A DNA stretch of 9,910 bases from DATAEU01 sp046724395 (GTDB lineage: Bacteria > Actinomycetota > UBA4738 > HRBIN12), in assembly GCA_046724395.1 (NCBI GenBank), contig JBKOWM010000124.1:1-9910 (forward strand), in the 5' to 3' direction. The notes under the pieces were generated by a model, which worked only from the letters and a program-made list of their open reading frames with translations, did no database searches and was not told the DNA's origin. The position numbers and the translations under genes were made by a program. Below are positions 4,287 to 9,910 of this stretch, one piece after another; position 1 is the first letter of the stretch; each line of letters opens with the position of its first letter.

Positions 4287-4949
4287 ATGCGAAAGCTGAG
4301 CGTGCTGCTTGTCGTCGTGCCCGCTGTGCTCGTCCTGCAAGCCGGGCCGGCGGCGGCGCACGAGGAAAAGGCGATCGGCAAGTACAGGTTCGACGTGGGG
4401 TTCGGGCAGGAGCCGGCGTACGCCGGCCTGCCGAACAGCGTGCAGCTGCTGCTGTTCGACGCGTCCGACGAACCGGTGACGAATCTGCGTGAGGGCGTCA
4501 ACGTGGAGGTTGCGTTCGGCGACGAGACCGCGGAATACCCCCTCGAGCCCAACTTCGAGGTGGGTGAGTTCGGGACGCCGGGCGACTATCGCGCCTGGTT
4601 CATCCCGACGCGCGCCGGACGTTACTCCTTTCACTTCACCGGGTCCGTGAACGGGCAGAAGGTGGACGAGACGTTCACGTCGGGTCCCAACACGTTCGAT
4701 GACGTGCAGGACCCGACCGGTGTCGAGTTCCCCGTGCAGGATCCGACGGTGGGGGAGCTCGCCGCTCGCGTCGAAAGGGAGTTCCCGCGGCTGGACGCCT
4801 CGGTCGCTGCCGTTCGCTCGCAGGCCGCCGCGGCGTCCGACGACGCATCGTCCGCGGTGACGCTTGCCGTCGTCGCCATCGTCATCGGCGTCCTCGGCCT
4901 CGCCGTGGGGATCGTCTCGCTCGTGCGGGGCAGGCGCCCCGTCGCCTGA
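4287..4949 (+). CDS. Exported, C-terminally anchored protein with predicted mature N-terminal His
   Basis: A 220-residue protein with a signal peptide (about 1-24) that appears to end A-A-A followed by His25, so the mature chain would start H-E-E-K. A beta-rich extracytoplasmic domain spans about 30-135 and resembles the FixH/YtkA/CopC-like Ig folds found in copper clusters; His116 is a further possible ligand. A polar linker (about 140-188) follows, then one membrane helix (191-213) and a basic tail (R-G-R-R-P). Topology is therefore outside domain, C-terminal anchor. An N-terminal His after cleavage is a known Cu(II)-binding arrangement in CopC, so a copper-binding role is plausible but inferred. 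ATG 4287 has AAGGAG at 4275-4280. The TGA shares its last base with the next ATG, so the genes are translationally coupled. Confidence 0.82.
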   Translation: MRKLSVLLVVVPAVLVLQAGPAAAHEEKAIGKYRFDVGFGQEPAYAGLPNSVQLLLFDASDEPVTNLREGVNVEVAFGDETAEYPLEPNFEVGEFGTPGDYRAWFIPTRAGRYSFHFTGSVNGQKVDETFTSGPNTFDDVQDPTGVEFPVQDPTVGELAARVEREFPRLDASVAAVRSQAAAASDDASSAVTLAVVAIVIGVLGLAVGIVSLVRGRRPVA

Positions 4950-5491
4950 TGCTGGCGCACGCCGGGACGCCCGACGAGCTCGTCGCCGAGGTCTTCTTCA
5001 TCGCGGCGGGGGCGCTCGCGTGGGCGACCGTCGCGCGGTGGCGCGGGCGGTCGCTCCTTGGACTGCCGCGCATCGCCGCCGTGGGCCTCGGCGTCCTGTG
5101 CATCGGGGCGACGGCCGGCGGCATCGTCGTCCCTTCGATGCTGCGGCCCACGTTGTCCGCGGTCCGTCCGAGATCCGATGCCAGGCTCGAGATCGTGCTG
5201 CCGACGCCCGGCGAAGTCGTCAGGGGCGACTCCCTCGCGGTCGACGTTCACGTGATCGGCGGCACGATCGCGCGGCTCACGACGACGAACATGTCGGCCA
5301 CGACCGGGCATCTGCACGTCCTCATCGACGGGAGGCTGCTATCGATGGCGGGCGCTGTCGAAACGCGCGTCGACATCTCGGGTCTCGACGACGGTCTGCA
5401 CACGCTGCGCGCGGAGTTCGTCGCGGCGGACCACGGTCCCTTCCGGCCCCCCGTCGTCGCGTCGGTCCGCTTCGCCAAGGAGTCGCGATGA
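4949..5491 (+). CDS. Membrane-anchored GHxHxLxDG-domain protein
   Basis: A 180-residue protein with two N-terminal membrane helices (about 10-30 and 41-62) and an extracytoplasmic domain (about 79-176). The domain carries G-H-L-H-V-L-I-D-G at 120-128 and H-T-L-R-A-E-F-V-A-A-D-H-G-P-F at 151-165. His121, His123, His151 and His162 with Asp127 and Asp161 are candidate metal ligands. The GHxHxLxD and D-H motifs recall the DUF4399 family, which is of unknown function; that assignment is tentative. The same domain recurs in the lipoprotein at 7485-7952, on the far side of the CopCD fusion. ATG 4949 overlaps the previous stop by one base, and the gene overlaps the next by 4 bases (ATGA). Shared position suggests it works with CopCD at the outer membrane face. 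Confidence 0.82.
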   Translation: MLAHAGTPDELVAEVFFIAAGALAWATVARWRGRSLLGLPRIAAVGLGVLCIGATAGGIVVPSMLRPTLSAVRPRSDARLEIVLPTPGEVVRGDSLAVDVHVIGGTIARLTTTNMSATTGHLHVLIDGRLLSMAGAVETRVDISGLDDGLHTLRAEFVAADHGPFRPPVVASVRFAKESR

Positions 5492-7488
5492 GCCGGACAG
5501 GGCGAGGCCTGTGTCGATGCGTCGTTCTTGCCGCATTCGCCGTCGCCATCGCGGTCCTGTTGGCGCCGCCGGCGTTCGCGCACGCTCTTCTCGAGCGGTC
5601 GACACCTGCGCCGAATGAGACGCTGGAGACGACGCCGGCGTCGCTCACGCTCACGTTTACGGAGCCGCCGGATCCCGCGCTCTCCTCCGTCCGGCTCCTC
5701 GGGGCGTCCGGCGCCGACGTCGGCATCGGTCCGATGCACGTCGCCGGACGGACGATCACCGTCCCCGTGACGAGCCGCCTCACGGATGGGACCTACACCG
5801 TGACGTGGCGCGCCGTCTCGAGGACCGATGGACACGTCACGGCCGGCTCCTTCGCGTTCGGGGTTGGACGAGCGCCGTCGCCGACGGCGGGCGGGGCCGG
5901 GGCCGGGACGGAGTCGCCGTTTCCCTCGGCCGCGGCGATCATCGCGAAATGGCTGTTGTACGCGGGGTTGTCGCTCCTGGTCGCCGGCGCCGTCGTTCCC
6001 GCGTACATCCTCCGCTCCGCAAAAACCCCCGCCTGGGTCGTCGTCACTGCGGCGACCGCGGCGGCGGGCGGATGGATCGGGCTCGTCGGGGCCGAGCGCT
6101 CGACCATCGGCGTCGCCGCGTCGGTGTTCCTGTCGAGTGAGGCCGGCCGGCCGTTCGTCTGGCTCGGCGTAGCCGTCGCCGTGTCGGCCGGCGCGGCGGT
6201 GGCCTGGGCGGTCACGGCGAAGCCGTCGCTTCTGTGGACGGTGGGAGCCGCCGCGGCGGCGGCGATGCTGATTCGCGCGATCGGCGGTCACGCCGATGCC
6301 GGATCGCTCCCCGCGCTCCAGGTCGCGGCGCAGTTCATCCACCTGCTCGCGGTCGGCGTGTGGATCGGCGGGATCGCCTGGCTCCTGCTCCTCGTTGGTG
6401 GGATCGGGGGCACCTCTCGACCGGAGGCGGTGCGCCGGTTCTCGACGACGGCGGGCGTCGCGCTCGGCGCGGTCGTGGTGACCGGGGTCATCCGCGCGCT
6501 GGATGAGATCGGGGGCCCGTCGCGCGTCGGCCGGCTCGTGTCGAGCGACTACGGCCTGACTCTCAGCCTGAAGGCGGGGGTCGCGGCGGTACTCATCGCG
6601 CTGGGCGCGTGGAACCGGTACGTCAACGTCCCGCGCACGGCCAACGGCCAGGAGGGAACGCGGTCGCTGCGCCGAGTCCTCGTGGCCGAGGCGGTCCTGG
6701 CCGCGGGCGTCTTCGCGCTGACGGGGCTGCTGACGGGACTGCCGCCCGCAGCCGCCGTCGCGACGGCACCGGGCTCGCACATGCACGAGCCGCTGGTGGC
6801 GACGGGATCGGACTTCGCGACGACGGTGCGGGCGCGGGTGGAGATCACGCCCGGTATGGTCGGCACGAACCGATTCGCCGTCCGCGTCGTCGACTACGAC
6901 ACGGGCGAACGCGTGCCTGCCCGGCGCATGTCCCTCGGCTTCGCACCGTTATCACACGCCGATGTCACACCCTCGACGCTCGAGCTGCGCCGCGCGCCGG
7001 ACGGCGACTGGACTGGGCGTGGATCGCAGATCTCGCTCGACGATCGATATCAGCTCCTGCTCGTCGTGCAGACCGCGAGCGGCTCGACGCAGGTCCGCAT
7101 GGAGATCTCGCCGCGCGTCTCAAGCGGCCACACGAGCGTGGCTCGCGCCGAGGGACAGCCGACGGTGTACACGACGAACTATCCGGACGGCACCTCGATC
7201 CAGGCGTACCTGGATCCGGGGCGTGCGGGTACCAACCAGATCCACGCGACGGCGTTCGACGGGCAGGGCGACGAGCTGCCTCTGCAATCGATCTCGCTGA
7301 TCGCGATCCCGCCCGACGGTCGCGGAGAGGTGCTGCAGCCCATTCGATTCAGCCCCGGGCACTACGCCGCGAACATCGACACGATCGCGGGAACGTGGAC
7401 ATTCGAGATCCGCGCCGTCGCGAAGACTGGGGCGGCGCTCGACGCGCATTTCGTCCAGCGGATCGAGCGATCGGAGGAGCTGCCGTGA
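5488..7488 (+). CDS. copCD: CopC-CopD fusion copper protein with duplicated C-terminal domain
   Basis: A 666-residue protein. A signal peptide (1-31) ends A-F-A, leaving His32 as the mature N-terminus. The CopC domain spans about 32-127. His32, Asp114 and His116 become positions 1, 83 and 85 of the mature chain, matching the His1/Asp83/His85 Cu(II) site described for CopC. After a Gly/Ala/Ser/Pro-rich linker (130-147) comes a CopD-type membrane domain (about 150-420) with roughly eight helices, including F-I-H-L-L-A-V-G-V-W-I-G-G at 283-295 with His285, and His268. The C-terminus (about 440-660) holds two similar beta domains, each with P-G-x-x-G-T-N near its start (455 and 577). CopC binds Cu(II) outside and CopD is thought to move or relay it across the membrane. 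The frame is open upstream of ATG 5488, but the ATGA overlap and signal peptide fix the start. Confidence 0.92.
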   Translation: MSRTGRGLCRCVVLAAFAVAIAVLLAPPAFAHALLERSTPAPNETLETTPASLTLTFTEPPDPALSSVRLLGASGADVGIGPMHVAGRTITVPVTSRLTDGTYTVTWRAVSRTDGHVTAGSFAFGVGRAPSPTAGGAGAGTESPFPSAAAIIAKWLLYAGLSLLVAGAVVPAYILRSAKTPAWVVVTAATAAAGGWIGLVGAERSTIGVAASVFLSSEAGRPFVWLGVAVAVSAGAAVAWAVTAKPSLLWTVGAAAAAAMLIRAIGGHADAGSLPALQVAAQFIHLLAVGVWIGGIAWLLLLVGGIGGTSRPEAVRRFSTTAGVALGAVVVTGVIRALDEIGGPSRVGRLVSSDYGLTLSLKAGVAAVLIALGAWNRYVNVPRTANGQEGTRSLRRVLVAEAVLAAGVFALTGLLTGLPPAAAVATAPGSHMHEPLVATGSDFATTVRARVEITPGMVGTNRFAVRVVDYDTGERVPARRMSLGFAPLSHADVTPSTLELRRAPDGDWTGRGSQISLDDRYQLLLVVQTASGSTQVRMEISPRVSSGHTSVARAEGQPTVYTTNYPDGTSIQAYLDPGRAGTNQIHATAFDGQGDELPLQSISLIAIPPDGRGEVLQPIRFSPGHYAANIDTIAGTWTFEIRAVAKTGAALDAHFVQRIERSEELP

Positions 7489-7952
7489 GGACCCGGCGGC
7501 ACTTCCGCGTCTCCGTCTCACGCTGCGGTACGTTCGTCGTCGCGACGCTCGTCGCCTCGGTGGCACTCCCGGCGTGCTCCGGCTCCGGTCAATCCGGTTC
7601 GAGCAGCGCGATGAGCTCGCCGAAGCGGGCTGCACGCCCCTCGAGCACGGCGACGCTGTCGATCGTTTCGCCAGCCAACGGCGCGGTCGTCCACGGCTCG
7701 ACGGTTCGCGTTCGGCTGCGGTTGGAAGGCGCGCGCGTGGTGCGTCCGACAACGAACGACCTTCGTCCCGACGAGGGACACATCCACATCCTGCTCGACG
7801 GCTCTCTCGTCTCGATGAACTATGGGCTGAGCGACGAGATCCACGACGTCGCGTCCGGACCGCATCTGCTCCAGGCTGAGTTCGTCGCGAGCGATCACGC
7901 GCCGTTCGACCCGCGCGTCGTCGTCGTCTCCTCGTTCGAGGTTCGGCGATGA
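7485..7952 (+). CDS. Lipoprotein with a GHxHxLxDG domain
   Basis: A 155-residue predicted lipoprotein. A basic N-terminus and hydrophobic stretch (about 14-30) lead to a lipobox, L-P-A-C with Cys31. A Ser/Gly-rich linker precedes a domain at about 58-153 that is clearly homologous to the one in the protein at 4949-5491. It has G-H-I-H-I-L-L-D-G at 98-106 and H-L-L-Q-A-E-F-V-A-S-D-H-A-P-F at 127-141; 11 of those 15 positions are identical in the paralogue. The same His and Asp residues (His99, His101, Asp105, His127, Asp137, His138) are kept, which supports metal binding, probably copper given the context. GTG 7485 has GGAGGAG five bases upstream (7473-7479) and overlaps the copCD stop as GTGA; its own stop overlaps the next gene as ATGA. 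Confidence 0.85.
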   Translation: MRTRRHFRVSVSRCGTFVVATLVASVALPACSGSGQSGSSSAMSSPKRAARPSSTATLSIVSPANGAVVHGSTVRVRLRLEGARVVRPTTNDLRPDEGHIHILLDGSLVSMNYGLSDEIHDVASGPHLLQAEFVASDHAPFDPRVVVVSSFEVRR

Positions 7953-8512
7953 TCGCGGCGGTCCACCGGCGCACGTCGGGCGTCGTCCCCGCGCTGGCGG
8001 TCGCGGCGGCGGCAGTGTTCCTGCTCGCCCGTCCCGGCCTTCGCGGGACTCCGCACGAGGCGATCGCCCTACTCGGCGGGTACGCCCTCATCGCGGCAAC
8101 CGCCGCCATCGCCCCGGTACCCGGTGCGATCGGTTCACCCACGCTGCCTCGTTCGGTCGTGCTCGTCCTCGGGCTCGGCGCCGTTGCGGCCGCGGCGGCC
8201 GCGGCCGGACATCCCATTCCCTCGGCGACGACGCTGCTTGCGCCGGTCATGAACCTCGTCGCCGCCGTCGCCGAGGAGGCCGTCTTTCGGCGGCTCGCGT
8301 ACGCCTGGTTGTTGCGCTGGGGGGTCGCCGTCGCCGTCGGCGCGACCGCGGTAGCGTTCGCCGTCGTGCACGTTCCGGTCTACGGCCTCGAGGCGCTTCC
8401 GGTGGATCTGGGCGCCGGCCTGCTTCTGTCGTGGCAGCGCGCCGCGTGTGGGACATGGACCGTCCCGGCGACGACGCACGTCGCCGCGAACCTTCTCACG
8501 GTGATCGCGTGA
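7949..8512 (+). CDS. CPBP-family intramembrane metalloprotease
   Basis: A 187-residue integral membrane protein with the three CPBP (CAAX protease and bacteriocin-processing, also called Abi) motifs in order: E-E-A-V-F-R at 109-114 (EExxxR), F-A-V-V-H at 137-141 (FxxxH) and H-V-A-A-N at 177-181 (HxxxN). In this family Glu and His residues inside the membrane activate water for proteolysis; known members cleave prenylated proteins or process peptides. About six hydrophobic segments are visible, including 12-27, 38-56, 69-87, 93-108, 124-142 and 150-161. It is compact but holds the complete active-site set. It overlaps both neighbours by 4 bases, so it is co-translated with the copper genes. 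A substrate among the neighbouring exported proteins is possible but not shown. Confidence 0.88.
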   Translation: MIAAVHRRTSGVVPALAVAAAAVFLLARPGLRGTPHEAIALLGGYALIAATAAIAPVPGAIGSPTLPRSVVLVLGLGAVAAAAAAAGHPIPSATTLLAPVMNLVAAVAEEAVFRRLAYAWLLRWGVAVAVGATAVAFAVVHVPVYGLEALPVDLGAGLLLSWQRAACGTWTVPATTHVAANLLTVIA

Positions 8513-9765
8513 CCCTCCGACGTGTCCTTCCGTCCTTGGTGCTCGTTCTCGGGCTCGCCGCCGGCGCCTGCACCGGCGACGGGGCCCAGTCGCCGATCCG
8601 CGTCGGCGCCGTCTATCCGCTCTCGGGGTCGCAGGGACCAGGGGGGTTCGAAGAGTTCCGCGGGGTGCGGCTCGCCGCGGAGTTCGTGAACGCCGACGGC
8701 GGCGTGGATGGCCGCCCTGTCTCGCTCGTGCCCATCGACGTCGGCTCCGGACAGATGGCGCCGGCCGCGATCGAGCGCCTGCGCCACGACGGCGTTCGAC
8801 TCGTCGTCGGCAGCTACGGCAGCACGATCTCGGTCCCTGCCTCGCAGGCCGCGCAGCGCCGCGGCATGCTCTTTTGGGAGACGGGCGCCGTCGGCGAGAT
8901 GGCGGGACGGGTGCCGGGAGACCTCGTTTTTCGCGTTCCGCCGAGTGGGATGTTCCTCGGCGCGCGCGCAATCGCGTTCGTGGCGCACCACCTGGCCGCG
9001 GATTGGGGCGTCGATGCGGCGACGCTTCGATTCGCGGTGAGCTACGTCGACGACGTGTACGGTCGATCGGTCGCCCGTGGCGCCCTCAAGGAGATGCGCC
9101 GGCGGGGCTTGAACCTCGTCGGATCGTTCGGGTACGACCCGTTGCACGCCGACATGGCCCGCGTCGTCCGGCGCGTCGCGCACGTCCACCCGGACGTGCT
9201 CTTCGTCTCCGCGTACGTGAAGGACGGAATCGCGCTCCGTCGGCAAACGCTCGCGCAAGGCCTCGACCTCCGGGCGATGATCGGGACATCGTCGAGCTAT
9301 TGCATGCCTGCGTTCGGACGGGCGCTCGGCGCAGGCGCCGTCGGCGTGTTCGCCTCTGACAAGGCGGACGAGGAGACGTTCGGTGCGCGTGGCCTGACCC
9401 CGTCGGCCGCCGCGCTGTTTCGGCGCGCCGCCGCCGCGTACGACCGACGCTACGGCGAGGAGATGAGCGCCGCGGCGCTCGCCGGCTTCTCGGCAGGGTG
9501 GGCGCTGTTCCACGATGTCCTACCGGAGGCGGCCGACGCATCTGCCCCCGCGGTCGCCGCCGCGGCCCGGGCGGCCGACATCCCGTTCGGGGCGCTGCCG
9601 AATGGCAGCGGCCTTCGGTTCGGCGCAACGGGAACGGCCGAGTCCGGCTCCAACCTGCGGGCCGCGAGCGTCGTGGAGCAGTGGACCGGTCCCGACGAGA
9701 TGTCGATCCTGTGGCCCGCGCGCTTCTCGGATCCGGACGCCGAGCCGATCGCGCTGTCGACGTGA
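8509..9765 (+). CDS. Type I substrate-binding lipoprotein (branched-chain amino acid transporter type)
   Basis: A 418-residue periplasmic-binding-fold protein. The signal sequence ends L-A-A-G-A-C with the lipidated Cys21. It is followed by I-R-V-G-A-V-Y-P-L-S-G (30-40), the typical first strand and loop of LivJ/UrtA-type ABC receptors. The next segment, G-V-R-L-A-A-E-F-V-N-A-D-G-G, is the usual first helix of these proteins. Family members bind amino acids, urea, amides or aromatic acids outside the cell and hand them to an ABC transporter. No permease or ATPase gene is present in the window, so it may be an orphan receptor or sensor. The GTG start overlaps the protease stop as GTGA, and the frame extending upstream is rejected because it lacks a signal sequence. 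Ligand unknown; its place in a copper operon is unexpected. Confidence 0.88.
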   Translation: MTLRRVLPSLVLVLGLAAGACTGDGAQSPIRVGAVYPLSGSQGPGGFEEFRGVRLAAEFVNADGGVDGRPVSLVPIDVGSGQMAPAAIERLRHDGVRLVVGSYGSTISVPASQAAQRRGMLFWETGAVGEMAGRVPGDLVFRVPPSGMFLGARAIAFVAHHLAADWGVDAATLRFAVSYVDDVYGRSVARGALKEMRRRGLNLVGSFGYDPLHADMARVVRRVAHVHPDVLFVSAYVKDGIALRRQTLAQGLDLRAMIGTSSSYCMPAFGRALGAGAVGVFASDKADEETFGARGLTPSAAALFRRAAAAYDRRYGEEMSAAALAGFSAGWALFHDVLPEAADASAPAVAAAARAADIPFGALPNGSGLRFGATGTAESGSNLRAASVVEQWTGPDEMSILWPARFSDPDAEPIALST

Positions 9766-9839
9766 CGCCGCGCGGTCGGGCGGCCGCCGCGGCGGCGGCC
9801 GTGATCCTCGCGTATATCGCCGGTGCATACGTGTCCGGC
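9762..9839 (+). CDS. Truncated exported or membrane protein, N-terminal part
   Basis: Twenty-six codons from GTG 9762, which overlaps the previous stop as GTGA. The peptide has a short basic start (T-P-R-G-R) and then a hydrophobic alanine-rich stretch (A-A-A-A-A-A-A-V-I-L-A-Y-I-A-G-A-Y-V), so it is a signal peptide or first membrane helix. The sequence is cut by adapter at 9840, and anything read beyond that is artefact. The position makes it the next gene of the operon; identity cannot be given. Confidence 0.6.
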
Positions 9840-9910
9840 CTGTCTCTTATACACATCTGACGCTGCCGACGATAGCTCACAGGTGGAGATGTCGGGGGTG
9901 GGCGGGTCGT
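9840..9910. other. Nextera library adapter read-through (non-biological)
   Basis: Positions 9840-9858 are exactly the Tn5 mosaic end CTGTCTCTTATACACATCT. Next comes the read-1 side Nextera sequence GACGCTGCCGACGA (9859-9872), then TAGCTCACAG (9873-9882), which fits a 10-base i5 index. The last 28 bases (9883-9910) align to the reverse complement of the Illumina P5 end with all the mismatches being G, as expected from low-quality two-colour base calls. None of this belongs to the organism. Confidence 0.97.

Noticed and set aside
5248..6786. 512-codon open frame on the minus strand
   Set aside because: It lies opposite the CopCD gene, is dominated by Arg, Asp and Gly, and has no recognisable domain; long antisense frames are expected in GC-rich coding DNA.
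6609..7484. Upstream part of the 447-codon frame that contains the lipoprotein
   Set aside because: It lies within copCD in another frame and has shadow-like composition; the lipoprotein starts at GTG 7485 with its own ribosome site and signal sequence.
9498..9880. Open frames ending in SLIHI (plus) or beginning MYKRQ / MCIRDR-like (minus)
   Set aside because: These peptides are translations of the Nextera adapter and do not exist in the organism.

Overview
The window looks like one end of an assembled contig from a very GC-rich bacterium, most likely an actinobacterium or a close relative and probably from a metagenome. Three things point there: GC-rich codon use, frequent GTG starts with 4-base start/stop overlaps, and a sigma factor/anti-sigma pair of the mycobacterial SigF-UsfX type. 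The last 71 bases are not biological. They are Nextera library adapter read-through (mosaic end, a 10-base index, then a degraded P5 sequence), so genuine sequence ends at about 9839.

The left part (1-3549) reads as a general-stress module. A minus-strand pair, anti-sigma factor (2057-2461) followed by a SigB/SigF-family sigma factor (1302-2060), sits among small stress-type genes: a partial OsmC-like gene (1-99, minus), a two-CBS-domain protein (228-728), two tiny membrane proteins (821-979, 1041-1217), a four-helix membrane protein (2617-3141) and a small probable zinc-finger protein (3331-3549). Five intergenic sites have the layout GTTT-N16-GGG(T/A/C)A(C/T), the promoter type used by SigB/SigF sigma factors, always with a 16-base spacer. 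Two of them are back to back between the OsmC-like and CBS genes. The inference is that the sigma factor controls the genes around it. The promoter at 3187-3212 also carries two copies of a perfect 12-base palindrome, one of them inside its spacer, and drives a leader that can pair with the ribosome binding site of the zinc-finger gene.

The right part (3658-9839) is a plus-strand run with copper-handling features. A His-rich four-helix membrane protein (3658-4230) is followed, after a 56-base gap, by seven genes joined by 1- or 4-base overlaps. These are an exported membrane-anchored protein whose predicted mature end is His (4287-4949), a membrane-anchored GHxHxLxDG-domain protein (4949-5491), a CopC-CopD fusion with a duplicated C-terminal domain (5488-7488), a lipoprotein paralogue of the GHxHxLxDG domain (7485-7952), a CPBP-family intramembrane protease (7949-8512), a type I substrate-binding lipoprotein (8509-9765) and a truncated exported or membrane protein (9762-9839). 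CopC binds Cu(II) outside the membrane and CopD is the membrane partner. The paired GHxHxLxDG proteins on either side of CopCD, together with an intramembrane protease and an orphan binding protein, make this the part most likely to hold something undescribed.
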